Source: Streptomyces paludis
GTDB taxonomy: Bacteria > Actinomycetota > Actinomycetes > Streptomycetales > Streptomycetaceae
Length of the DNA: 64,000 nt
Assembly: GCF_003344965.1 (NCBI RefSeq)
Contig: NZ_CP031194.1
Span: 2,666,001-2,730,000 of the forward strand
Reading direction: 5' to 3'
Of the stretch, positions 9,357 through 17,602 are shown piece by piece. Each line of letters opens with the position of its first letter. Within the stretch, counting starts at the first letter, position 1. The notes below the pieces were generated by a model. It made no database searches. It was not told where the DNA came from and was given only the letters and a program-made list of their open reading frames with translations. A program made the position numbers and the translations under genes.

Positions 9357-10207
9357 CCGCGCAGTCCCCCCTCCCCCACATACCGCCGGTACCGCCGATA
9401 CCCCCGTCGCCGCCGGAGCCGGTCATGCCGCCCGGGACCCATATCCAGTCGGCCGTCTCCCCGATGCTCGTCCGGCTGGCTGGCGAGCGCGCCACCGGCG
9501 CCCTGCTGCGCGATCAGGGCACGCTCTATCTCACCGACGGCCGCGTCGTCCACGCCGAGAGCCCGGTGGCACCCGGCATGGACGTCCTGCTGACGGCGGG
9601 CGGCCGGTTACCGCGCGGCGGCTGGGAGGAAGCCGTCGACCGCGCCGGCACCCGCCGCGAGGTGGGCAGATATCTCGTGGACAGCGGCCGGCTGCACAAC
9701 GGAGAGCTGGAAATAGCCCACCTGGGCGCCCTGTTCGACGCCGCGTTCTTCGCCCTGGCCCCCGGCAGCGGACCCACCCGGTTCCGGTACGGGGTGGCGC
9801 ACTGGATGGGTCCCGTACGGCCCGTGTCCGCCACGGCCGTCGAGCGCGAGACGGTGCGCCGGCGCGAACTCCTCGACCACGTATGGCCCTACGCGGCCGT
9901 CGACACCGCGCCCCTGGTGGCGCGCGAGCCCGCGCCCGGCCAGACCGTCACCCGCCGACAGCGCGCGCTGCTCGCGCTGGCCGACGGTGTACGCACCCCG
10001 GTGGCCATCGCCTGGGCCCTCGGCCGGCCGGCGTTCCACACCCTTCTCGACGTCCGGCGGCTGGCCGCCGCCGGGCTCGTCGAGACGCCCGACGACCCGG
10101 TGCCGACCGCTCCCGCGACGCTTCCGCCGTGGGTCGCGACGGTCTCCGGCGACCCGGACATCACGCTGTTACGCCGGCTCCGCGACGCCCTGGAGGCAAG
10201 CCTGTGA
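9353..10207 (+). CDS. DUF4388/PATAN-like protein with C-terminal winged-helix-like region
   Basis: 284 aa. A proline-rich N-terminus (HIPPVPPIPPSPPEP) is followed by a region resembling PATAN/DUF4388 domains: GERATGALLRDQGTLYLTDGRVVHAESP, then VGRYLVDSGRL. The C-terminal third (LLALADGVRTPVAIAWALGRPAFHTLLDVRRLAAAGLVE) looks like a winged helix. Related proteins accompany roadblock proteins in actinobacteria as presumed small-GTPase or signalling partners. It is translationally coupled to the gene before it. Domain assignment is by pattern and the function is unknown. Confidence 0.65.
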   Translation: MTAQSPLPHIPPVPPIPPSPPEPVMPPGTHIQSAVSPMLVRLAGERATGALLRDQGTLYLTDGRVVHAESPVAPGMDVLLTAGGRLPRGGWEEAVDRAGTRREVGRYLVDSGRLHNGELEIAHLGALFDAAFFALAPGSGPTRFRYGVAHWMGPVRPVSATAVERETVRRRELLDHVWPYAAVDTAPLVAREPAPGQTVTRRQRALLALADGVRTPVAIAWALGRPAFHTLLDVRRLAAAGLVETPDDPVPTAPATLPPWVATVSGDPDITLLRRLRDALEASL

Positions 10208-10298
10208 TCCCCCGCTCCATCCACCGCCACCCGGTCCGTGCCACGCCGTCATGGTCATGAGGCGTGCTCTGCGGGCGCGTGCCGAGAGGAGACAGCTG

Positions 10299-10691
10299 AT
10301 GAGCGCAGAAGCCGACGTACTCGGCGAGATCAGACGCCTGCGGGCGCGCCTTCCCCAGCTCACGGGGGCCATGGCGGCCAGCACGGACGGCCTGGTCCTC
10401 GCCCAGGACACGGCCGATGTGGAACCCGAAGGCGTCGCGGCACTCACCGCCGCCGCCCTGGGCGTCGCCATGCGCCTGACGGACGCCACGGGCCAGGGCG
10501 GCTTCCGTGAGCTGCTGATCCGGGGCGAACTGGGCTATGTCGCGACGTACGCGGCGGGTTCCTCGGCGGTCCTGACGCTCCTGGCGGAGCCGAGGACCAA
10601 CGTGGGCCGGCTGCATCTGGAGGCCCGCCGGTCCAGCGCCAGGATCGGCGAGCTGGTGGACGGCGCGCTGGAGCGCCTGGAGAACGCCTGA
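10299..10691 (+). CDS. roadblock/LC7 domain protein (MglB-like)
   Basis: 130 aa, starting at MSAEADVL with GAGAGGAGA upstream (preferred over the in-frame ATG at 10257). It has a typical roadblock pattern: LPQLTGAMAASTDGLVLAQD, ALGVAMRLTDATGQGGFRELLIRGELGYVATYAAG, AVLTLLAEPRTNVGRLHLEARR. Members act as GTPase regulators or scaffolds. No GTPase gene is near, unlike the cvn conservons of Streptomyces. Confidence 0.85.
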   Translation: MSAEADVLGEIRRLRARLPQLTGAMAASTDGLVLAQDTADVEPEGVAALTAAALGVAMRLTDATGQGGFRELLIRGELGYVATYAAGSSAVLTLLAEPRTNVGRLHLEARRSSARIGELVDGALERLENA

Positions 10692-10816
10692 CGACAGACA
10701 CACCAACCACCCCGACCGCCACCCCACACAACTCCGCCCCATCACCTCGCCCACCTCTCCCACCTCCCCCACCGAACAGATTTCAGACTCACACCAAGAG
10801 AAGGAAGTGCACGTCC

Positions 10817-11191
10817 ATGGCCAACACCGAAGCCGCTCTCAAGGAAGCCGTCACATCCATAGAAGGCGCCATCGGAGCAGCCCTCGTCGACTACGCCAGC
10901 GGAATGGCCCTCGGCACGATCGGCGGCAGCAAGGAACTCGACCTGACGGTCGCGGCCGCCGGCAACACCGACGTGGTCCGGGCGAAGGTCCGCACCATGG
11001 AACTGCTCGGCCTGAAGGACGAGATCGAGGACATCCTCATCACCCTGGGCGGCCAGTACCACCTGATCCGCCTTCTCAAGGGCCGTGGCAACAGCGGGCT
11101 CTTCCTCTACCTGGCGCTCGACAAGGCCCGCGCGAATCTGGCGATGGCCCGCCACCAGCTGATGAAGATAGAGGCGAGCCTGGAGGTCTGA
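10817..11191 (+). CDS. short roadblock/LC7 protein
   Basis: 124 aa with AAGGAAG upstream of the ATG. A single compact roadblock-like domain in which every conserved block also occurs, split, in the 217-aa protein at 8703. It is separated from the previous gene by 125 bp of CACC-rich sequence, so it may have its own promoter. No partner GTPase is visible. Confidence 0.8.
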   Translation: MANTEAALKEAVTSIEGAIGAALVDYASGMALGTIGGSKELDLTVAAAGNTDVVRAKVRTMELLGLKDEIEDILITLGGQYHLIRLLKGRGNSGLFLYLALDKARANLAMARHQLMKIEASLEV

Positions 11192-11217
11192 CAGCCCCTC
11201 CAAGCACCCCGCGTCCC

Positions 11218-11784
11218 TCAACGGCGACGCCGCGCCCCGCCGGGCCCGGCGTCGCCGGCCGCGATTCCGGTGGTGCGGTAGCCCTTCACCTTCTTGCCGA
11301 CCGGCCGGCCGGCACCGGCCCAGTCGGTACGTACCCACAGCAGCACGTCGTCCCGGCGCTCCCGGCCGCCCAGCCAGAGCGACTTGAGCCAGAGTCCCGC
11401 GCCGGCGCCCGCGAGGACGAGCCCGCCGGCGATGGGCAGCACGAACGAGAAGACCCCGGCCACCAGGAACGCGCCCAGCAGCCACCACCGGTGCGCCCGC
11501 CGCCAGTTCCGCAGCGTTACGGCACGGTCCTGGAGGATGTCGAACTTCCCGGCCTTCGAAGCGGCGTCCGCCCACCCCGTATAACGCCGCCGCCGCACCA
11601 GCGCGACCACGGCGGCACACACCAGGAACAGCGCGGCCCCGGCATACCCCCCGATCCGGCGCCCGGTCAGCCCCGGGATCAGGAATCCCACCCCGGCGGC
11701 CACCACCCCCAACCACCACAAGGGCAAGGCCCCCGCCCGTACGACCACCGCGACCCGTGCCAAGGACTGTCCGCCGCGCCCCAC
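11218..11784 (-). CDS. small integral membrane protein, unknown function
   Basis: 188 aa if it starts at the GTG 11784, which has AGGAGG 6 nt upstream. About four hydrophobic segments are visible (PLWWLGVVAAGVGFLIPGL, IGGYAGAALFLVCAAVVALV, WWLLGAFLVAGVFSFVLPI, GGLVLAGAGAGLWL). The C-terminus is cytosolic and basic (GARRRR). No family is recognised. The candidate sRNA/leader at 11903-12040 lies upstream in the same orientation and could be its 5' leader. Confidence 0.7.
   Translation of the reverse strand: MGRGGQSLARVAVVVRAGALPLWWLGVVAAGVGFLIPGLTGRRIGGYAGAALFLVCAAVVALVRRRRYTGWADAASKAGKFDILQDRAVTLRNWRRAHRWWLLGAFLVAGVFSFVLPIAGGLVLAGAGAGLWLKSLWLGGRERRDDVLLWVRTDWAGAGRPVGKKVKGYRTTGIAAGDAGPGGARRRR
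11223..11256. terminator. bidirectional hairpin
   Basis: GGCGACGCCG (11223-11232) and CGGCGTCGCC (11247-11256) are perfectly complementary with a 14-nt loop. The hairpin lies between the convergent ends of the roadblock gene and the membrane-protein gene, whose last codons it overlaps. Confidence 0.5.
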
Positions 11785-11902
11785 TGCCTGCCTCCTCGAA
11801 GTCACCGTCCGGAGCCGTTCGTAGCGAAGGATAGTAACGCTCTCTGAGCGTTCTCTGAGAGCCCTGCGACAGGAGCAAATCGAGCGACGCGAGGAACGCG
11901 AA

Positions 11903-12040
11903 AGGGGCCCTTCCTCTTGCGAGAAAGGGCCCCTCCGTGTCGAGCGCCCGGCAGGCCTTGCACCTACATTTCCCACCGGCAGGTGGGCGTCTTTCCTTGG
12001 ACCACAGACGCGAGACTTCGTTTCGGTGAACCGAAGTAAC
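11903..12040 (-). ncRNA. candidate small RNA or attenuated leader
   Basis: On the minus strand a promoter-like pair TTGATC (12076-12071) and TATGAT (12052-12047), spacer 18, precedes a set of strong palindromes: TTCGGT-GA-ACCGAA (12022-12035), CCCACC-N4-GGTGGG (11972-11987), and finally AGGGGCCCTT/AAGGGCCCCT (11903-11912, 11925-11934), a terminator-like stem. No sizeable coding frame with a ribosome site fits. Either a ~135-nt sRNA or a regulatory 5' leader of the membrane-protein gene at 11784. It matches no riboswitch class that I recognise. This accounts for the 311-bp gap 11785-12094. Confidence 0.45.
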
Positions 12041-12094
12041 ACCATGATCATACAAGAGACTTGAGGTGTGGATCAACACGGCTCACGGGCTGGC

Positions 12095-12478
12095 TCAGCT
12101 CAAGAAGTGGGCCACCAGGACGAGTCCCGCGAGCAGGCCGTAGTAGGCCAGGACCAGCAGCAGGCTGACGAGGAGCAGCAGCCAGCCGATCAGGATGGCG
12201 ATCAGGGCCATCCCCCGGTCCTGGCCGCCCAGCCGCTTGCCCCGGCGGCGGCCGAGATGCCCGGCCGGGATGGCGACGATGCCGCACAGAAACAGGAGGA
12301 AGGTGTAAAAGCCGCCGTACATCAGCCAGAACATCGGCGTGATCGCGGTGGCGGTGATCAGGGTGACTCCCCCGATGGCCGCCGCGATACTGACTCGGGC
12401 GGGCGTGTTGCGTGCCTTCGTCAATGGCTCGGCCGCCGATGGGTCCTCGGCCGTCGATGGGTTACTGCTGGTCGTCAT
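12095..12478 (-). CDS. DUF4190-like small membrane protein
   Basis: 127 aa from the second of two adjacent ATGs (GGGGAGC is too close to the first, 12481). A polar N-terminus of ~30 residues is followed by about four membrane segments, a central basic loop (GHLGRRRGKRLGGQDRG), then VLAYYGLLAGLVLVAHF. The arrangement resembles DUF4190 proteins common in Streptomyces; function unknown. It directly follows a rho-independent terminator. Confidence 0.65.
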   Translation of the reverse strand: MTTSSNPSTAEDPSAAEPLTKARNTPARVSIAAAIGGVTLITATAITPMFWLMYGGFYTFLLFLCGIVAIPAGHLGRRRGKRLGGQDRGMALIAILIGWLLLLVSLLLVLAYYGLLAGLVLVAHFLS

Positions 12479-12495
12479 CATGCTCCCCGTTGGTC

Positions 12496-12529
12496 AAAAA
12501 AAGGCGGCGGCCGACAGGTCGGCCACCGC
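12496..12529 (-). terminator. intrinsic terminator of the XRE/DUF397 operon
   Basis: On the minus strand GCGGTGGCCGAC-CT-GTCGGCCGCCGC is followed by C and seven T. It is a 12-bp stem with one G-U-type imperfection, placed just after the DUF397 stop (12555). Confidence 0.8.
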
Positions 12530-12554
12530 TTCCGTAACGTACTGCGCGCGAATG

Positions 12555-12761
12555 TCAGGCAGCGAGCGCACCCGAACGGACGGCGTTCACGAACGCCTGC
12601 CAGGACCCGGGGGCGAAGACGGCGGCGCCGCGCTCGCGGTCCTTGGTGTCGCGGACGGCCTGACGGCCGGAGAGCAACCGGCCGCGTTCAACGCACCCGT
12701 TGTCACTGCCGCTGTATGTGCTCTTGTGCCAGACCGCACCATCGAACTCGTCGGAGGTCAC
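12555..12761 (-). CDS. DUF397 protein
   Basis: 68 aa with the DUF397 pattern: W-HKSTYSGSDNGCVE near the N-terminus, VRDTKDRERGAAVFAPGSW, then AFVNAVRSG. In Streptomyces these pair with DUF5753 XRE regulators, here the gene immediately upstream (11-bp gap), in pairs that can activate secondary metabolism or behave like toxin-antitoxin modules. A second such pair sits at 61709-62785. Confidence 0.92.
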   Translation of the reverse strand: MTSDEFDGAVWHKSTYSGSDNGCVERGRLLSGRQAVRDTKDRERGAAVFAPGSWQAFVNAVRSGALAA

Positions 12762-12772
12762 TGCCCACTGCC

Positions 12773-13597
12773 CTAGAGGAGATCACGGATGTACTTCTCT
12801 GACGCGGACGGCGAGAGAGCCGCGGCGGTGAACTCATCCCACACACGCGTGTAAATCTGCACATCCGTCCGCTGTTCCAACAAAGTACCACCGGTGACAT
12901 GCTCCAACCATGCGACGTCGATGGAAGGTTCACCTCGCAGAGAGAAGAGCGTGAACGGGGCGTACTGCTCAGCGGGGATCGCCGCGTCGAGCGGCAGGAT
13001 CTGGATGCTGACGTTGGGCCGGTCTCCCATCTCCAGCAGATATTCAAGCTGCTCCCGGGCTACGGCCGGCGACCTGCTGATCCGATGCAGCACAGCCACA
13101 TCGATGATGGTGCGCAGCGTGAAGTCCAGCTGTGCGTCGATGAGTTCCTTCCGCTTCAACCGCGTCTCCGCCAGTGGGCCGATCTTCTCCGCCGGGTGGC
13201 GTGTCTCGAAGATCCGCCGCATGTACGTCTCAGTCTGGAGCAGCCCGGGAATGACCGTTGGAACGTACTCCCGCACCAACTCGGAGTCCGCCTCCAGCGT
13301 CAGGTAGTCCCGAAGCGTGTCGTGCAGCAACGGGCCCTGGCTGCTCCACCAGTCCACCTTGTGGATCTCCTTGGCCAGCCGCCTGACGCTTGCCACGTAC
13401 GCCGCGTCGTCGATCTCGTAGAAGTCCAGCAGCACCGTCAGGTCCAGTGGCCTTATGCCCCGCTTGCCGTTCTCGATCTGCGAGACCTTCGGCTGACCGC
13501 ACTGCAACTTCTCGGCGATGTCCTGGACTTTGTAGCCCCTCTCCAGACGGAGTCGCCTCAGCTCGTTACCGAGCCGCTTGCTGCGCATCGTGGGCAT
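12773..13597 (-). CDS. XRE-family regulator with DUF5753 domain
   Basis: 274 aa. N-terminal HTH: LGNELRRLRLERGYKVQDIA, QPKVSQIENGKRG. The DUF5753 C-terminal region follows (VIPGLLQTETYMRR, VSIQILPLDAAIPAEQYAPF, TDVQIYTRVWDEF). Start codons at 13651, 13612, 13597 and 13588 are all in frame; AAAGGGAT sits just before 13597 and 10 nt before 13588, so one of these two is preferred. It forms a unit with DUF397 and is divergent from the ATPase at 13789. Confidence 0.9.
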   Translation of the reverse strand: MPTMRSKRLGNELRRLRLERGYKVQDIAEKLQCGQPKVSQIENGKRGIRPLDLTVLLDFYEIDDAAYVASVRRLAKEIHKVDWWSSQGPLLHDTLRDYLTLEADSELVREYVPTVIPGLLQTETYMRRIFETRHPAEKIGPLAETRLKRKELIDAQLDFTLRTIIDVAVLHRISRSPAVAREQLEYLLEMGDRPNVSIQILPLDAAIPAEQYAPFTLFSLRGEPSIDVAWLEHVTGGTLLEQRTDVQIYTRVWDEFTAAALSPSASEKYIRDLL

Positions 13598-13663
13598 ATC
13601 CCTTTGCTCCATGGCGACATGGTTGCGTGCCCGCCCTCCCGATAACAGCACTTCGGTACAGCT

Positions 13664-13681
13664 TTCACCCTCAAGTGTGAA
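13664..13681. promoter_or_regulatory. TTCAC-N8-GTGAA palindrome in divergent promoter
   Basis: Arms 13664-13668 and 13677-13681 lie between the XRE gene (-) and the ATPase gene (+), spaced like an XRE operator. Weak evidence from symmetry and position only. Confidence 0.3.
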
Positions 13682-13788
13682 TGCTTGGGAATTACTTGCC
13701 CATTGCTAAGTTCACCAGACACCATCACTCCGTAACACGGCGCACCAACCCGGTGACTCGCCGTCACCCCCGCAGTCCAGGAGGAGCC

Positions 13789-14238
13789 ATGGCGAGCGTG
13801 GCCGGGATCGAACGGGAGCTGCGGCTCAGCATCGCCGTGCAGCCGGCGGAGTTGGGCCGTATCCGGCGTGACCTGCTGGAACGGCTGGACGCATGGGGGT
13901 ACGCGGCCGTGCGTGACGACGCCGTGCTCGTCGTCACGGAGTTGCTGACGAACGTTCACCAGCACGCCGGCGGCCGGTGCGACCTGCTCGTCAGAGCCGC
14001 CGAACCGGACCTCCTGCTCATCACGGTCAGTGACCCCGTGATGGTCGCGCCGGCCCGCCGGAAGCCACAGCCGGTATCCGGTCCCGCCGAGGACGGCCGG
14101 GGGCTCGTCCTGGTCGACGCGCTGACCGAGCACTGGGAGACCGTGCTCACCGCGACCGGCAAGGACATCAGGTGCTCGATGCGCGTTCCGCCCCCATGCG
14201 CCTCCTCGGCCGCCGCTCCCACGACAGCCGCCGTATGA
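13789..14238 (+). CDS. anti-sigma-type ATP-binding protein (HATPase_c_2)
   Basis: 149 aa from an ATG preceded by CCAGGAGGAG. The Bergerat-fold N box is VVTELLTNVHQHA; the G1-like SDPVM and G2 EDGRGLVLVDAL are present. SpoIIAB/RsbW-like proteins bind sigma factors or phosphorylate anti-anti-sigma factors, and this orphan class is abundant in Streptomyces. It is divergent from the XRE/DUF397 pair and translationally coupled to a 28-aa membrane peptide. Kinase activity is unproven. Confidence 0.85.
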   Translation: MASVAGIERELRLSIAVQPAELGRIRRDLLERLDAWGYAAVRDDAVLVVTELLTNVHQHAGGRCDLLVRAAEPDLLLITVSDPVMVAPARRKPQPVSGPAEDGRGLVLVDALTEHWETVLTATGKDIRCSMRVPPPCASSAAAPTTAAV

Positions 14239-14321
14239 GTCCGAGCGCCGAGCAGCTCGGTTACGTCATCGCGGTCCTGGTGATCGGCGGCTCGCTCGCC
14301 TTCGCCGTCTGGCGCGGCTGA
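14235..14321 (+). CDS. 28-aa single-pass membrane peptide, coupled to the ATPase
   Basis: ATG at 14235 overlaps the ATPase stop (ATGA). The peptide starts MSPSAEQLGYVIAVLVIGG and ends in SLAFAVWRG: one transmembrane helix with a very short basic tail. Overlap, GC-rich codons and membrane-like composition support translation; there is no homology evidence. It could tether or modulate the ATPase. Confidence 0.5.
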   Translation: MSPSAEQLGYVIAVLVIGGSLAFAVWRG

Positions 14322-14369
14322 AGGGCGGCGATCGGCTGAAGGGCGGCGATCGGCTGAAGGGCGGCGATC
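14316..14369. repeat. 3 x 18-bp perfect tandem repeat
   Basis: Units GGCTGAAGGGCGGCGATC at 14316-14333, 14334-14351 and 14352-14369. The array runs from the end of the 28-aa ORF to the stop of the histidine kinase gene, filling the convergent intergenic space. Confidence 0.9.
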
Positions 14370-16162
14370 AGCCCCCGTGCCGGGGCAGGCTCACGGTGAA
14401 CGTGGTGCCCTCGCCGGGGGTGCTCCGTACCGTGATCGCGCCGCCGTGGGCCTCGGTGAGTTTGCGGGCGATGGAGAGGCCCAGTCCGCTCCCGCCGGTC
14501 TGGCGGCTGCGGGACTTGTCCGCGCGCCAGAACCGGTCGAAGACGTACGGGAGATCCTCGGGCGCGATCCCGGTGCCGGTGTCCACGACCTCCAGCAGCA
14601 CATCGTTCTTGCGCTGCCGGGCGCTCAGGGCGACGCTGCCGCCGCTCGGGGTGTGGCGTACGGCGTTGCCGACCAGGTTGCCGACGATCTGGCGGAGCCG
14701 GAGCGGGTCGGCGTACCACATCTCGTGGTCATCGGCGGGTACGGCGATGCCCTCGACGTGGGTGCTCAGGGTGACGCCCGCCTGCGCCGCCGTGCCGCTG
14801 TGGGCCGAGGCGACATGGTCGAGTACGTCGGGGAGGTGCACCGGCTCGGTGTGGAGGGCCAGGCTTCCGGCGTCCGCGGCGGCCAGGTCCCGCAGGTCGT
14901 CGATGATGTGCTGGAGCAGGACCGCCTCGTCCAGCAGCAGATCGAGCAGTCGCCGGTCCGCCGGGGTGATGCCGTCCTGGGCCGCCTCCAGCCAGCTGCG
15001 GATGTTCGTCAGCGGACTGCGCAGTTCGTGGGCGACATCGCCGACCATCGTCGTCCGCTGCTCTTCGAGCCGTTCCCGGCGTTCGGCGAGGTCGTTGAAG
15101 GCCACGGCGAGGCGCCCGATCTCGTCGTCGGCCCCCACCGCGATCCGGGGCGTCCGCTCGGCGGGCTGCTGGGCCGCGGAGATGAGCGTCCGCAGCGGCC
15201 GGACGAGACGCCGTCCGACGACGACGGAGACGCCGACGGTGACGGCCAGGACGAGGGCCGCCGCCAGGGCGATCCGGGTCACGCCGTCGCCGGACAGCTC
15301 GAACTCGGCGGGCTCCTGGGCCGCCGCCTGTCCCGAGGTGCCGACGAAAAGCAGCGCCGCCGGGGCCACATAAGGCCGGAGCTGCTGCTGGCGGGCCCCG
15401 TCCAGACACTGCTGGGCCACCGCGTCCGCCATCGTCGTCCGTGTCTCGTCCTGGAGCCTTACGGCGAAGTCCTGGGTCACCTCGACCGTCTTCGGCTCGA
15501 CGTCGAGGCACTCGGCGGTCTGCGCGGTCAGTTCGTCGAGCGCCGCGCGCCGGGCGGGCGAAGGCGCCTGGTAGGTGTAGAGATCGCAGACGTTGGCGAT
15601 CTTGGCCTGGTGGTACACGTCCGGGAAGAGGATCTGCCGCCGCCCGCTGGGCAGTTCCACCACCTTCGGTTCCAGGCCGACTTCTCGTACGCAGGCGAGC
15701 GCCTTGGCCGTCTCCGTCCGTACGGTCGCGCGCTCCTTCGCCGTCAGCCGGTAGGGGCCGACGGCGCGGGGGTCGATGGGCCCGCTGTCCGTGCGCGCGA
15801 GGACGACGTTCAGGTTCAGCGGATCGATGACCGCCGCCGGCCGGTCCGGCAGCACGCGTGCCGCCCCGGGGGAGGCCGCGAGCCGGGTACGGGAGGGGGT
15901 GGTGAGCGTGATCGTACGGCCGGTCTCGTCCGCGAGTTCGGTGACGAACCGCTGAACACCGTCCCATCCTCGGTGAGTTGCCGCGTAGCCGATGAGCGCG
16001 TCATAGATCTCGTTGCCGTCGGAGAGGGACTGGCCCGGCTCGCCGCGCAGATTCTGGGTGGTGGTCGTGGCGGCGATCCACGCGGTCGCGGCCACCGCGC
16101 ACATCGCGATCAGGGTGGAGGCGGTGAGCAGCCGGACCAGCAGCCGCCGGTGCAGCGGGATC

Positions 16163-16176
<14 letters not shown>
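14368..16176 (-). CDS. sensor histidine kinase
   Basis: 602 aa. An N-terminal membrane helix (~12-36) is followed by a ~260-residue extracytoplasmic domain with four cysteines (ACVREV, NVCDLY, AECLDV, QQCLDG) that could form two disulfides. A second membrane helix (IALAAALVLAVTVGVSVVVG), HAMP, a HisKA box with phospho-acceptor in VAHELRSPLTNI, and a HATPase domain (NAVRHTPSGGSV, DTGTGIAPEDL, GGSGLGLSIARKL) follow. The start overlaps the end of the response-regulator gene by 14 bp. Next to an export operon it may sense envelope stress or a toxic compound. Confidence 0.93.
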
Positions 16177-16870
<694 letters not shown>

Positions 16871-16981
16871 GAGCCGACTATATGAGGGGGTCGGCGGGGG
16901 TCGGGGCGGCCCGGCGGAAGCTGACAAACTCAATACATCTGCCCGACGGCGGCCTGATTTCCGTACGCCAGTCTCAGTGCC

Positions 16982-17602
16982 ATGAAACAGCGCGCGACTA
17001 TTTCCCCGGCTCCCGCCCTGGTCGTGGGAGCCCTGTGCGGCGTCCTGCTCGTGGGGTGTTCCTCCGGATCCGACTCCGGCCAGGACAGCGGTGCCGGAGC
17101 CGGGAACGAGACCGGCATCGCCTCGGTGGCCTCACCTGACGCGAAGGACGGAAAGGACGGGAAGGACGGAAAGGCGTCCTCCGGCGGCACCGGAACACAG
17201 CAGAAAAAGGGCACCATGATCGGCATAGACCTGGACACCGCGGAAGTGGCCGCCATCGAGGATGCCTGGCGTGCCTGTCTGATCTCCAACGGTGCCAAGA
17301 CATACCGGAAGGGGGGTCAGGAAATCCCCGACCAGCTGTCCCGGGAGCCCGCGTCCGCCTACAAGGCGTGCGAGGCGAAGGAGCCCTACGTCGACCCCGT
17401 GCTCGACCCGGACGCCAATCCCCGTTACGCCGAACAGACGAAGACGTGGATGGCCTGCATGAACCGTAACGGGATCGAGGTCAGCCGCAGCGGGGACAGT
17501 GAATTCTTCAACTACGGAAAGATCGACCCGAAGCTCGAAGCCGAGCCCGACGGCATAAGCAAGGTCACCAGCAAGTGCTACACGGAGTCCTACAAGTGGT
17601 GA
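16982..17602 (+). CDS. secreted lipoprotein of export operon
   Basis: 206 aa. Signal peptide with lipobox LLVGC (Cys26), then a Gly/Ser/Lys linker with repeated KDG, then a domain with cysteines in WRACLIS, YKACEAKE, MACMNRNG and SKCYTE. It is the first gene of a four-gene operon; its stop overlaps the next GTG. Probably an extracytoplasmic partner of the exporter or a ligand-binding protein for the adjacent sensor kinase. Confidence 0.8.
   Translation: MKQRATISPAPALVVGALCGVLLVGCSSGSDSGQDSGAGAGNETGIASVASPDAKDGKDGKDGKASSGGTGTQQKKGTMIGIDLDTAEVAAIEDAWRACLISNGAKTYRKGGQEIPDQLSREPASAYKACEAKEPYVDPVLDPDANPRYAEQTKTWMACMNRNGIEVSRSGDSEFFNYGKIDPKLEAEPDGISKVTSKCYTESYKW

Noticed and set aside
8365..9553. 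Minus-strand frames opposite the split roadblock gene
   Set aside because: They are Gly/Pro/Arg shadows of the Pro-rich linker; only the plus strand shows roadblock motifs and a ribosome site.
16982..17602. Toxin- or bacteriocin-like interpretation of the Cys-containing lipoprotein
   Set aside because: A clear lipobox and operon with adaptor/ABC exporter favour an envelope lipoprotein; no immunity or processing gene.
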